DNA from: an uncultured Clostridia bacterium
Lineage (GTDB): Bacteria > Bacillota > Clostridia > Christensenellales > CAG-917
Assembly: GCA_944332995.1 (NCBI GenBank)
Contig: CALVKR010000001.1
Coordinates: 186,001-250,000 of the forward strand
Direction: 5' to 3'
DNA length: 64,000 nucleotides
This document shows positions 17,959-25,753 of this stretch, one piece after another. The notes beneath the pieces were generated by a model that had not been told where the DNA came from, made no database searches, and worked only from the letters and a program-made list of their open reading frames with translations. Both the position numbers and the translations under genes were made by a program. How positions within the stretch are numbered: position 1 is the stretch's first letter; every line of letters begins with the position of its first letter.

Positions 17959-18379
17959 GTTTCCACATTATTATAGCACTGTCGCCGTCGGGATAATAGT
18001 TTTTTCTTTCTCCCTCCCCTTTAAAATCGAACGAGCGGTAAAGATTTAAGGCAACGGCGTTTTTGCTTTCCACCTCGAGCGTCACGGCGACGGCTCCCTG
18101 CGCCTTGGCTAAAGCCAAAAGCCGCTCCATTATTATTTTTGAATATCCCTTGCCCCTTTCCTCTTTTTTTACGGCGATATTGTTTAAATTTGCCTCGTCT
18201 GCCGTCATATAAAACGAGCCGTATCCCAAAACGATATCTCCGTCCGTCAAAACGATAAAGTTTTTATCGCCGACGCATTTTTTTATCTGAGCGTAAGACC
18301 AGGGACAGATTATCGAATAAGCCTCGATATCGGCAACGGCGTTTAAATGCTTTTTTGAAAGCGTCTCAGTTTTTAACAT
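17948..18379 (-). CDS. rimI: GNAT N-acetyltransferase, RimI-like
   Basis: This 143-residue protein has the acetyl-CoA signature VKKEERGKGYSKIIMERLL and the RimI marks EVESKNAVALNLYRSFDFKGEGERKNYYPDG. RimI acetylates the N-terminal alanine of ribosomal protein S18; in many Firmicutes the gene sits with tsaB and tsaE as here, so context supports the assignment. It overlaps the end of tsaB by 14 bases and is likely translationally coupled. Other protein substrates are possible. Confidence 0.87.
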   Translation of the reverse strand: MLKTETLSKKHLNAVADIEAYSIICPWSYAQIKKCVGDKNFIVLTDGDIVLGYGSFYMTADEANLNNIAVKKEERGKGYSKIIMERLLALAKAQGAVAVTLEVESKNAVALNLYRSFDFKGEGERKNYYPDGDSAIIMWKRSL

Positions 18380-18926
18380 CCGCCATTCTCTCCGCTTGCG
18401 ATTTTCTGAGATATACCGGCTTTAAGTTTGAAGAAAACTCTTTGTTTTTAAACTTTTTTTCCGTCACGGCAACAAATGCGGCTGTCCTGTCGGCGTTGCC
18501 GTCCTCGAATTTTAACGAGTCGTCGCACCCTTCCAAAAACGAGAGTTTCAAGCTATCCCCCTCTTTTTGGCAAAGATAGCTGTTGTTTGAGCCTGCGTCT
18601 ATTCTGTAAAGACCGTCGGCGCAACCGTAGGTCAGTATCTCGAACGAGTTTACCTCGATTCTTTTTTTGCCCGTGGCGTATGCGAGCGCATTAAAACAGG
18701 CAAGACCTATCCTGATTCCCGTAAAAGAGCCGGGACCTACGCAGGCGGCAAAAACGTCGACGTCGTCCGTCTTGATGCCGGCACTTTTGAGCACGCTGTC
18801 GACAAGCCGCATAATAAGAGGAGAGTGTCCCGTTTTACCCGTGAAACACTCTTTATAAACCTCGTCGTTATGTTTTAAAACTATCAACAGTTCGCTTCCC
18901 GTTGAATCGCACATCAATGCGGTCAT
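18366..18926 (-). CDS. tsaB: tRNA t6A biosynthesis protein TsaB
   Basis: This 186-residue protein shows the TsaB/ASKHA signature AACVGPGSFTGIRIGLACFNALAYA and the opening MCDSTGSELLIVL. TsaB is the non-catalytic partner of TsaD, with TsaE, in adding the threonylcarbamoyl group to A37 of ANN-decoding tRNAs. It follows a gene that carries TsaE, so two of the complex's parts are co-expressed; tsaD and tsaC are not in this window. GGGAGAG lies upstream of the ATG. It is slightly short (usual about 220) with a compact C-terminal half. Confidence 0.9.
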   Translation of the reverse strand: MTALMCDSTGSELLIVLKHNDEVYKECFTGKTGHSPLIMRLVDSVLKSAGIKTDDVDVFAACVGPGSFTGIRIGLACFNALAYATGKKRIEVNSFEILTYGCADGLYRIDAGSNNSYLCQKEGDSLKLSFLEGCDDSLKFEDGNADRTAAFVAVTEKKFKNKEFSSNLKPVYLRKSQAERMADVKN

Positions 18927-18960
18927 CGAATAACTCTCCCGTTAAATTTATCCTTTTTTA

Positions 18961-19050
18961 CCTGTTGCATACTATACTGTCTGCTTTACACCGCTTGCAT
19001 ACTATACTGCCTGTTTTACACCGGTTGCATACTATACTGCCTGTTTTACT
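18961..19050. repeat. 30-bp tandem repeat, three copies, between ribU-tsaE and tsaB
   Basis: Three units of exactly 30 bp (18961-18990, 18991-19020, 19021-19050) share TTGCATACTATACTG and CTG-TTTTAC. The last unit contains the ribU-tsaE stop codon, so the array could have grown out from the gene end. Confidence 0.9.
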
Positions 19051-20336
19051 TTTTTTGCCGAGCCGCCTTTCTCATCGACCGATGCATTGTCCGAGCCGTT
19101 TTTAGTCATACCCGATTTATGCCCGTCCGTATTGTTTTCGGAAGTTTTATCGGCGATGATTTCTGCCGTCAGGGCGCCGTCGGCAGCTTTGTCTCTATCC
19201 GAATTTTCGGGCGACACCAAAAAGGCTTTATCCTCGCTCTTTTTGACCTTGACGTATCTGTTTAAAAAGCTCTCGGGCAGTTTAATTTCAAACTTCCTTT
19301 TATTGCCTGCGCCCGTTATCGTAACGAAGATTGCCTCACGCTCGATATCGTCGAGTTTGTTCCATTCTACGATAGTTATGCCTCCCTCGGAAATAGTTTC
19401 GGCAACACCCGTTTCGTAGAGTTCGTCAAAAGATTCTATCCTATACATATCCAGGTGATTGACGACGTATTTTTTGCCCTGATATTGGTTGAGCACGGTA
19501 AACGTGGGGCTTGTGACGCTCTCTTTGACGCCGAGATTTTTGACGAGATACGAAGTAAACGTCGTTTTGCCTGCGCCGAGGTCGCCTCTTAAAATTATGA
19601 CGTCCTTATCTTTAAGACATCTTGCCATCTGACGTGCGATTCTTGCCGTGCCCTTGAGATTTTTGACGTATAACACCTGTTCGGCTTTCGTTCTGTCAAA
19701 CGAATTGATTGTAGAATCGAATTCCTTTTTAAGTATAACGGATAATTGCTTATATAGCAAGAAAGTGAGCACCGATACTATCAAAAGTCTGAGCGCATTG
19801 AAAGGAAGCACGCCGAGGAAAAGATAGAAAACGTAAAAATTGTCGACGGTAACACCGGGATACAGCGACTGACACATACCGAGGATCGGTCCCCAGCTTC
19901 CGCCGAACATGACCTCGACGTAAAAAGGAACGGCAACGGCATAGTTCATTATCATTGCGGCGACTATCGAAACGAGACTTCCTGCGACAAGCCCTATCAC
20001 GGCGTGTTTTTTGTCCTTTTTGCGCTTGTATATCAAACTTGCCGTCAAAACAAACGATACTCCGACGACTATGTCGACAAGCTCGCCTACACAGCCCGTA
20101 GAGGTCATCGCCATCTTTAAACAGCACTTTATAACGATTATAAGAGTGCCGCTTATCGGACCTAAGGCGAAACCGCCGATAATAGCCGGCAGGTCGGATA
20201 TCTGCATTTCCAGAAACGACGGAAACATGAAAGGCAAGTTAAACTTGCAAAATGCGTAAAGCACGAAGGATATTGCAACAAGTATTGCAATTTTTGTTAA
20301 ATAAGCGGTTGAAATTTTTTTTGAAAAACTGTTCAT
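19032..20336 (-). CDS. fusion of a riboflavin ECF S-component (RibU-like) with TsaE
   Basis: This 434-residue protein starts at the ATG at 20336 (AAGGAAGAG upstream); a longer frame would run into the riboswitch. Residues 1-205 are a RibU-like S component with about six helices and the segments FPSFLEMQISDLPAIIGGFALGP and CLKMAMTSTGCVGELVDIVVG. Residues about 220-360 are TsaE: Walker A RGDLGAGKTTFTSYLVKNLG, then TSPTFTVLNQY, VNHLDMYRI and TIVEWNKL. The tail (360-434) is polar and disordered. No internal start or site separates the halves. TsaE is normally a soluble ATPase of about 150 residues; here it is tethered to the membrane. The gene is controlled by an FMN riboswitch and heads tsaB and rimI. 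Confidence 0.9.
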   Translation of the reverse strand: MNSFSKKISTAYLTKIAILVAISFVLYAFCKFNLPFMFPSFLEMQISDLPAIIGGFALGPISGTLIIVIKCCLKMAMTSTGCVGELVDIVVGVSFVLTASLIYKRKKDKKHAVIGLVAGSLVSIVAAMIMNYAVAVPFYVEVMFGGSWGPILGMCQSLYPGVTVDNFYVFYLFLGVLPFNALRLLIVSVLTFLLYKQLSVILKKEFDSTINSFDRTKAEQVLYVKNLKGTARIARQMARCLKDKDVIILRGDLGAGKTTFTSYLVKNLGVKESVTSPTFTVLNQYQGKKYVVNHLDMYRIESFDELYETGVAETISEGGITIVEWNKLDDIEREAIFVTITGAGNKRKFEIKLPESFLNRYVKVKKSEDKAFLVSPENSDRDKAADGALTAEIIADKTSENNTDGHKSGMTKNGSDNASVDEKGGSAKKVKQAV

Positions 20337-20354
20337 CTCTCTTCCTTTCGGACG

Positions 20355-20376
20355 AAAAAAAAATCCCGCAAGGGGA
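20355..20376 (-). terminator. short GC stem plus T9 run downstream of the FMN aptamer
   Basis: TCCC/GGGA (20376-20364, minus strand) precedes nine Ts (20363-20355), between the aptamer and the ribU-tsaE ribosome-binding site. The stem is short, so transcriptional termination on FMN binding is likely but not certain. Confidence 0.6.
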
Positions 20377-20380
20377 CTAT

Positions 20381-20488
20381 ACTTCTTCCATCCAGACTTT
20401 ACTGTCGGTTTGGGAATTTCACCCAATCGGCCGCATGAGCGGTTCACGGACTATACCGTCGGTGAGGAATTACACCTCGCCCCGAAGT
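20381..20488 (-). ncRNA. FMN riboswitch (RFN element)
   Basis: The minus strand carries the conserved RFN blocks in order: CGGGGCGAGGTGTAATTCC, CACCGACGGTA, AGTCCGTGA, GATTGGGTGAAATTCCC, AACCGACAGT and AGTCTGGATGGAAGAAG. The aptamer begins directly at the predicted transcription start. Such elements switch off riboflavin uptake or synthesis genes when FMN is high, matching the RibU half of the next gene. Here tsaE, tsaB and rimI would share this control. Confidence 0.95.
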
Positions 20489-20494
20489 AACTTA

Positions 20495-20523
20495 AATATA
20501 ACACCGCAAAAAATATATGTCAA
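20495..20523 (-). promoter_or_regulatory. sigma-A promoter of the FMN-riboswitch operon
   Basis: The minus strand reads TTGACA (20523-20518), a 17-bp spacer and TATATT (20500-20495). The start would fall at about 20488, the first base of the aptamer. Confidence 0.85.
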
Positions 20524-20564
20524 CGGTTTAAAAAAAATAAATTTAAAATTTGCAAAAAATACAA

Positions 20565-20604
20565 AAAATCGGCGTCACGCAAAGTTATGCTTTGAGCCGA
20601 TTTT
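20565..20604 (-). terminator. intrinsic terminator after deoC
   Basis: AAAATCGGC (20565-20573) pairs with GCCGATTTT (20596-20604), with an inner CAAAG/CTTTG helix. On the minus strand it is followed by TTTTTTGTATTTT. It closes the nadD-to-deoC gene run. Confidence 0.75.
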
Positions 20605-20658
20605 ATTCTGATAAATATACATTAAAAATCCATAGGCGCAAAAGGTCCTAAAAAACTT

Positions 20659-21279
20659 TTACGAAAGATTTGAAGCCCCTATTCTTTCGGCGCCGAGTTC
20701 GATATATCTCTTTGCCGCCTCAACCGTTCTAATTCCGCCGCTCGCTTTAACCTTTATCCTGCCGTCTGCAAGTTTTACCATGAGCGACACGGCGTGTTCC
20801 GTCGCTCCCTCGCCCATAAAACCCGTGCTCGTCTTTATAAACGCCGCCCCTGCTTTGACGGCAAGTTCGGTTGCTAAAGCTATCTCGCTGTCGGTAAGTT
20901 TTGCCGTTTCCAAAATCACTTTTACGGGCACGCCTGCATTGACGACGCCTTTTATATCCTCCAAAACGAAGTTTGTCAATCCGTCTTTGAGCGCTCCGAC
21001 GTTTATCACCATATCCAGCTCGTCCGCTCCGTCGCTTACGCAGACGGCAGCCTCCGCCGCTTTTATGGCAGGCACGTTCTGCCCCAGCGGAAATCCTATG
21101 ACGGCGGCGACTTTCACGTCACTTCCCTCAAGCTGTCTTTTGGCAAGCGATACGTAGCTCGGATTTACGCACACGCTGTAGTATTTTTCTTCCTTTGCCC
21201 TTTGACAGAGTTTTACTATATCCTCTTTTGTGGCTTCCTGCTTTAAATTGGTATAATCGATATATCTTGCTATGTCCAT
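20659..21279 (-). CDS. deoC: deoxyribose-phosphate aldolase
   Basis: This 206-residue class I aldolase splits deoxyribose 5-phosphate into glyceraldehyde 3-phosphate and acetaldehyde. The Schiff-base Lys region is FIKTSTGF; the second active-site Lys is in IKVKASGGIRT. Other family marks are AAVIGFPLG and ADELDMVINVGALK. It is slightly short against the usual 215-220. It starts two bases after the pdp stop with GAGG before the ATG, so the two act together in pyrimidine deoxynucleoside breakdown. Confidence 0.94.
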   Translation of the reverse strand: MDIARYIDYTNLKQEATKEDIVKLCQRAKEEKYYSVCVNPSYVSLAKRQLEGSDVKVAAVIGFPLGQNVPAIKAAEAAVCVSDGADELDMVINVGALKDGLTNFVLEDIKGVVNAGVPVKVILETAKLTDSEIALATELAVKAGAAFIKTSTGFMGEGATEHAVSLMVKLADGRIKVKASGGIRTVEAAKRYIELGAERIGASNLS

Positions 21280-21281
21280 AA

Positions 21282-22559
21282 CTACCTCACAACGTCTACT
21301 ATAAGTTTTGTTTTTTTGGCTTTTTTAGCCCCAATCGTAAACGCCGATAAAATCTCGTCGTCAAATCTCGGCTTTTCGTTGCAATATAAAAGCGCCACGC
21401 TCTCGCCCTTTTCCACTTTGTCGCCCACTCTTTTGAGCACTTTAAGTCCGACGGTATGGTCAATCTTATCGTCAACCGCCATTCTGCCTCCGCCCAACGA
21501 CATGACGAATCTGCCGAGCGCTCTCGTATCCACCTTTTCGAGGTATCCCGCCTTTTGCGACTTGACCTCGACGCCGTAGTATTTCGCCTTTTTGAGCTCG
21601 AGCGATTTTGCCCCCTGACGGGTGAGCATCTGCCTGAATTTACTTAGTGCCTCACCGCTTGCTATCTGACGCTCGAAAGCGTCCTGCGCCGATTTTAAAT
21701 CGTATTTGCCGCTCTGCAACATTATTTCCACGGCGAGCGCCTTTGACACTTCCTTTAACTCGTTCTGCTCGCCCGACAGAACCTCCGTTGCCCCTTGAAT
21801 TTCAAGCGAATTTCCTATGTAGCGGTCGAGCGGTTCATCCATGCTCGTTATGACTGCGCTGACCTTCCTGCCCGACATTTTACCTATATTGACCATAGTT
21901 TCGGCGAGAATCTTCGTCTGCTTCAGATTCTGCATAAGTGCGCCGTCCCCCGTCTTTACGTCCAGCACCAAAACGTCTGCCGAAACGGCGAGCTTTTTGG
22001 ACATTATCGACGACGCTATAAGCGGCACGGAATCAACCGTTGCCGTAACGTCTCTTAAGGCGTATAAAATTTTGTCGGCAGGACAGATATTTTTCGTCTG
22101 ACCGCAAACGGCAATGGATATGTCGTTGACCTGCTTTATAAACTCGTCTTTTTCGAGATATACGTTAAGCCCGTCAAACGACTCGAGCTTATCCAAAGTT
22201 CCGCCCGTAAAGCCGAGACCTCTGCCGCTCATCTTGGCGACTTTGAAACCGAGCGACGCCAAAACGGGCATTGTTACAAACGTGGTAGAATCCCCCACGC
22301 CGCCCGTTGAGTGCTTATCCACCGTCATTCCGTCCACGCCTTTAAAGTCGAACGTGTCGCCGCTGTCCTTCATTGCCATGGTGAGGTTGAACGTTTCCAA
22401 AGGCGTCATTTCCTTCAAAACGACCGCCATTAAAAACGCCGACGTCTGATAGTCCTTTATCTCGCCCGACACTACGCCGTTTACGAAATAATCTATCTCG
22501 TCTTTTGTGAGGGCTAAACCCTTTTTCTTTTTTTCAATTATATCGAGTATGTTCATCAT
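21282..22559 (-). CDS. pdp: pyrimidine-nucleoside (thymidine) phosphorylase
   Basis: This enzyme of about 425 residues cleaves thymidine, deoxyuridine or uridine to base and sugar 1-phosphate. It shows the family signature KMSGRGLGFTGGTLDKLES, the phosphate-binding DKHSTGGVGDSTTF, the Lys/Ser region SSIMSKKLAVSADVLVLDVKTG and the C-terminal PYNP domain (GYLEKVDTRALGRFVMSLGGGRM). The start is taken as ATG 22559, overlapping the previous stop (TGATG); the second ATG three bases on is equally possible. It is coupled to deoC. Confidence 0.94.
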   Translation of the reverse strand: MMNILDIIEKKKKGLALTKDEIDYFVNGVVSGEIKDYQTSAFLMAVVLKEMTPLETFNLTMAMKDSGDTFDFKGVDGMTVDKHSTGGVGDSTTFVTMPVLASLGFKVAKMSGRGLGFTGGTLDKLESFDGLNVYLEKDEFIKQVNDISIAVCGQTKNICPADKILYALRDVTATVDSVPLIASSIMSKKLAVSADVLVLDVKTGDGALMQNLKQTKILAETMVNIGKMSGRKVSAVITSMDEPLDRYIGNSLEIQGATEVLSGEQNELKEVSKALAVEIMLQSGKYDLKSAQDAFERQIASGEALSKFRQMLTRQGAKSLELKKAKYYGVEVKSQKAGYLEKVDTRALGRFVMSLGGGRMAVDDKIDHTVGLKVLKRVGDKVEKGESVALLYCNEKPRFDDEILSAFTIGAKKAKKTKLIVDVVR

Positions 22560-22828
22560 CAAATCATTTTTTCCGCTTCGTCGTAGCTTATGCCTTTAGC
22601 GATTTTCGCATAAGCCACCGCCGAAAAGGTTACCTTTATATCCTTTGCGTTCAGCCCCGTCTTTGCCTGCCGTATTATCTCGCTCTTTATTTTTTCTCTT
22701 TCGCTTCTCAAAAAAATCGGCTCTGTGAGCACGGCGACGATTGCCTTTTCGTCTTTTGCCACGACGGCGTATTCAAGCACTTTTTCGACGTCGAGTTTAA
22801 AATCTTTTTCAATGCTGACGTATTCCAT
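22559..22828 (-). CDS. small uncharacterised protein upstream of pdp
   Basis: This 89-residue protein has a clear GGAGG site and overlaps the pdp start, so it is a real co-transcribed gene. No signal peptide or membrane helix is seen. The pattern KAIVAVLTEPIFLRSEREKIKSEIIRQAKTGLNAKDIKVTFSAVAYAKI is an alternation of beta strand, long helix and beta strand. It resembles, weakly, the YhcN/YlaJ sporulation fold in which a strand-helix-strand unit handles a pole-localised lipoprotein, but the lipobox is absent. I do not recognise the family. Its place between rsfS and pdp gives no clear clue. Confidence 0.75.
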   Translation of the reverse strand: MEYVSIEKDFKLDVEKVLEYAVVAKDEKAIVAVLTEPIFLRSEREKIKSEIIRQAKTGLNAKDIKVTFSAVAYAKIAKGISYDEAEKMI

Positions 22829-23007
22829 AATTTGTCCTCCGTCTTAATGGTGGACAAATTTTTAAAATTTAGTCGTCTGCCTTATATGCGCCCACTTTAT
22901 GGCGCTATATGCCAACGCACTAAGCCGAAAGCGTTCGGGCTCTACTCAGCCTTTTGACGAAATTAAATTCCTCTCAAATTTAAAAGCGTCCGCTTTTAAG
23001 GCTATAT

Positions 23008-23364
23008 TCAGTCCTTATAAAACTCCACGTTTTTGCCGTCGCCCTCCGACCAGAGTTTTTCGAGATTGTAAAACATTCTCGTCTGGTCGTTAAATACGTG
23101 CACCATGACCGAGCCGTAATCGATGACCGCCCATTTGCCGTCTCTTAATCCGTCGCTCCTGACCGGGGATATTTCATAATCCTTTTCCAGCTTTTCTATG
23201 AGAAGCTCCGCAAGCGACTTGACCTGCGTTGAGCTTCTGCCGGTGCATATGACAAAATAATCGAGTTCGGCGGTCTGTTCACTGACCCTTATAGCGGTGA
23301 TGTCCTGCCCTTTCTTTTCCGAAAGATATTCGCAAATAGTCGTCTTTAATTGTTCTACCGTCAT
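23008..23364 (-). CDS. rsfS: ribosomal silencing factor RsfS
   Basis: This 118-residue protein belongs to the RsfS/Iojap family: VSEQTAELDYFVICTGRSSTQVKSLAELLI and DGLRDGKWAVIDYGSVMVHVF are diagnostic. RsfS binds uL14 on the large ribosomal subunit and blocks subunit joining in starvation. It lies downstream of nadD-yqeK, the order known from Bacillus (nadD-yqeK-yqeL). A TTGGAG site precedes the ATG. The 332-bp gap from nadD-yqeK is longer than usual. Confidence 0.95.
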   Translation of the reverse strand: MTVEQLKTTICEYLSEKKGQDITAIRVSEQTAELDYFVICTGRSSTQVKSLAELLIEKLEKDYEISPVRSDGLRDGKWAVIDYGSVMVHVFNDQTRMFYNLEKLWSEGDGKNVEFYKD

Positions 23365-23696
23365 TTTTTCTCCAAGTGTTTAATTAGTTTTTTTTTGCTT
23401 TGGCAGTTAAGATTAAATCTTAAAATTTAAATCTTAACCGAGTTTGCGCATTTATACAGCGTGCTTTAAAGCGATGCTTTAAAGCGTTTTACTCAACAGC
23501 TATTTTAAAGGCATAAGTTTTTAAACCGCAACAACATTTTATCTTAAAACCGTTCGCATTTAAACCCGCTGGCATATTTTGATATCTATAATCTGTTTTG
23601 CTATCAATAAGCTATACGCATTTTTTGATACGATAAGCCGTCGACATGGCGCAAGACTTATAAGCAGTAAACTCACTAAAGTTTAAGGCAGCCTGT
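23365..23696. other. intergenic region between rsfS and nadD-yqeK
   Basis: This AT-rich spacer holds short repeated words (GCTTTAAAGC at about 23464 and 23477) but no supported gene, promoter or terminator by eye. Confidence 0.5.
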
Positions 23697-24812
23697 TTAC
23701 AGAGGGAATTTTGCGTCCTTTATATAGTAGTCGAACGCCTGCTGCGTCAGAGGATACATTCCGCGCTTTTTGGACAAAACGTAAAAATAGCTTGAAGCGA
23801 GGCAGGAGCGAAAGCCTATTTCAAAATCCGTCATGATGACCTTCAAAAGATTTTCTATGCACGGTCTGTCCTCGCTGAGCATATCGGCGCAGTAAACGAG
23901 TTTTTCAAGCGTCGTCATGTTCGCCCTGCCCGTCGTGTGATAATTTATGGCGGAAAGGATTTCGCTATCCTCTATTTTAAAATCGCGTTTAGCTTTCACA
24001 CTTCCCAAAAACTGATGAAGCACGGGCGAGCCGACGGCGTCGGACGGAACGATAAATCCGTCAAGCGACAGCCTCTGCTTTGCGTTGTCGTGCAAAAGCC
24101 CTGCCAAAAACGCTTTGTTTAAATCTATATTTAAACGGTGATGTCTAGCTATTTCTACCGCGCGGTAGGCAACGGCTCTGCTATGAAAATACAAGTCGTC
24201 CGACTGATAGCTTTTTAACTGCTTTAATATGCCGTCGTATTTGTTGAATTTATCCTTTATAAGCTCTAAGCCCTCGACGTCTACGCTAAGACCTAAATTG
24301 AGCCTTAAACGAACAAGGGTGCTGGATATCCCCGAGCCGACGTAGTTGATTTTAATTATCTTTGCGCCGTATTTGTTTTTTAAATATTCAATTTTTTCGT
24401 CAAGTCCAAAATAGCCGTCCCTGCCGCATACTACGAGCGTGACAAGCGGAAAGAGAAGCTCCGGCTTGTGCCACGTTTCTATATTCACAAGGCTGTCGCC
24501 CCCGATGAGATAATACAGCTCGCCGCCGTATTTTTCTTTCAAAGCGGAAACCACCTCGACGGCGTAGTTACCGTCGCCCCTCTGTTTTTCTATGTCGTCG
24601 ACGGCATAATTTATACCGCTCTTTTTAAAGAGTTTATCTATAAGAGCAACTCTCGTGTCGAAATCGATGACGCTGTCCTCTTTGTGCGGAGGATTGAACG
24701 TGGGAACGATGACGACTCGGTCAAAATTTACCGCTTTTGAAGCCTCAAGCAAAATATTTAAATGTTCACGGTGCGGAGGATCGAACGCTCCGCCGAAAAT
24801 CAAAGTTTTCAT
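23697..24812 (-). CDS. nadD: fusion of nicotinate-nucleotide adenylyltransferase (NadD) and YqeK HD phosphohydrolase
   Basis: This 371-residue protein starts at the ATG at 24812; the ATG at 24830 lies inside the promoter. Residues 1-190 are NadD, making nicotinate adenine dinucleotide: GGAFDPPHREH and VPTFNPPHK, then GGDSLVNIETWH and GISSTLVR. Residues about 200-371 are a YqeK-type HD domain with HSRAVAYRAVEIARHH, GLLHDNAKQ and INYHTTGRANM, expected to hydrolyse Ap4A or similar dinucleoside polyphosphates. In Bacillus the two are neighbouring genes; here they are one. Fusion links NAD synthesis with removal of an alarmone-like nucleotide. No Shine-Dalgarno sequence precedes the ATG, and the promoter position implies a leaderless mRNA. 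Confidence 0.93.
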   Translation of the reverse strand: MKTLIFGGAFDPPHREHLNILLEASKAVNFDRVVIVPTFNPPHKEDSVIDFDTRVALIDKLFKKSGINYAVDDIEKQRGDGNYAVEVVSALKEKYGGELYYLIGGDSLVNIETWHKPELLFPLVTLVVCGRDGYFGLDEKIEYLKNKYGAKIIKINYVGSGISSTLVRLRLNLGLSVDVEGLELIKDKFNKYDGILKQLKSYQSDDLYFHSRAVAYRAVEIARHHRLNIDLNKAFLAGLLHDNAKQRLSLDGFIVPSDAVGSPVLHQFLGSVKAKRDFKIEDSEILSAINYHTTGRANMTTLEKLVYCADMLSEDRPCIENLLKVIMTDFEIGFRSCLASSYFYVLSKKRGMYPLTQQAFDYYIKDAKFPL

Positions 24813-24818
24813 AGATAA

Positions 24819-24847
24819 ATTATAATACATATAGTTATTTTGAGCAA
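24819..24847 (-). promoter_or_regulatory. promoter of nadD-yqeK placed for a leaderless transcript
   Basis: The minus strand reads TTGCTC (24847-24842), a 17-bp spacer and TATAAT (24824-24819), then six bases and the ATG at 24812. The expected transcription start is the A of the start codon. Confidence 0.75.
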
Positions 24848-24888
24848 TCTATAAGTTTATTTTTTTAAAAAAAGTCAACAATCAAGTT

Positions 24889-25692
24889 ATGGCAAAGAAA
24901 ATTGATTTTGTAGCAATATTTTTTATCTCGTATACGCTCCTTTTCGTGCTTTTCAGAAATTATCTGCGCTCGCCCGTTTCCGCTTTTTTCGTGGCAGGCG
25001 TGTGCTCGGTAACGCTGATTGTCGCAATCTATGCTTTCGGGGCAAAAAAACGTCCGTATTCGTATGACAGGCTGTTGAAAGAATTTATAAAAAGACCGGG
25101 ATTAGCCATATCCCTCGTGAGCAAATGCCTGAAAAATCCATCGCTCGTAAAAGGCGAAAACTATATAGCCAACGACAACGCCGTCATATTTTTTATGTAT
25201 AAAATTTCACCTCTGTCGCCTGCCGACCTGCTTTTAGTCATAAACGTGACAAAGTCACTCGGACTGAACAGAGTGTTTATAGCTACAAAGGCGATCGACC
25301 GAAAGGCTTATTCTTTGCTCGACGACGAAAAAATCAAACTTGCGATAATCCCGATATCCGCCGTCTTTAAATTCCTCAAAAAGGAAAACGCCCTGCCCGA
25401 CCTTGCCAAAACAAAGACAAAGCTTAATTTGATTGCGCTTTTCTCCACGTTTTTGGACAGGCAGAATATGCGTTTTTATCTCTTTTCCGGCACCATTTTA
25501 ATTGCGCTTTCCTTTATCACGCCGCTTACCGCTTACTATATCGTGTGCGGTTCGCTTTCCTATCTGATGGCGCTTTTGTGTCTTTCTCCGCTCGGAAAGG
25601 GAAATTTTAAAAAGGAAAAAGTTTTCGACGCCTTTAAAGACAACAAACAAATATCCATAGACGAGCTGCTCGAAAAAGAAAACAAAATTTGA
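24889..25692 (+). CDS. uncharacterised four-helix membrane protein with a central soluble domain
   Basis: This 267-residue protein has two N-terminal helices (about 7-24 and 31-50), a soluble middle (about 55-190) and two C-terminal helices (about 195-213 and 215-235), then a charged tail. The middle runs DNAVIFFMYKISPLSPADLLLVINVTKSLGLNRVFIATKAIDRKAYSLLDDEKIKLAIIP. Its strand-then-FIATKA-x-DRKA-then-KLAII pattern is reminiscent of Mrr-type restriction-endonuclease-like folds, but the catalytic D-x-n-ExK residues are not evident. Family not recognised. No Shine-Dalgarno sequence is visible. It is divergent from nadD-yqeK and precedes rubrerythrin. Confidence 0.75.
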   Translation: MAKKIDFVAIFFISYTLLFVLFRNYLRSPVSAFFVAGVCSVTLIVAIYAFGAKKRPYSYDRLLKEFIKRPGLAISLVSKCLKNPSLVKGENYIANDNAVIFFMYKISPLSPADLLLVINVTKSLGLNRVFIATKAIDRKAYSLLDDEKIKLAIIPISAVFKFLKKENALPDLAKTKTKLNLIALFSTFLDRQNMRFYLFSGTILIALSFITPLTAYYIVCGSLSYLMALLCLSPLGKGNFKKEKVFDAFKDNKQISIDELLEKENKI

Positions 25693-25694
25693 TA

Positions 25695-25723
25695 TTGACT
25701 TTCTCGTCTTTTCGTCATAAAAT
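25695..25723 (+). promoter_or_regulatory. sigma-A promoter of rubrerythrin
   Basis: TTGACT (25695-25700), a 17-bp spacer and TAAAAT (25718-25723), about 30 bases before the ATG; AAGGAG follows at about 25741. Confidence 0.78.
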
Positions 25724-25753
25724 CAAATTACCAAAATTATAAGGAGTTGTTTT

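Noticed and set aside
20337-20447. upstream ATG of the ribU-tsaE frame
   Set aside because: This part translates the FMN riboswitch and T-run; the ATG at 20336 has the ribosome-binding site.
24812-24830. upstream ATG at 24830 as the nadD-yqeK start
   Set aside because: It lies within the promoter spacer and adds MYYNLS before the conserved MKTLIFGGAFDPPH.
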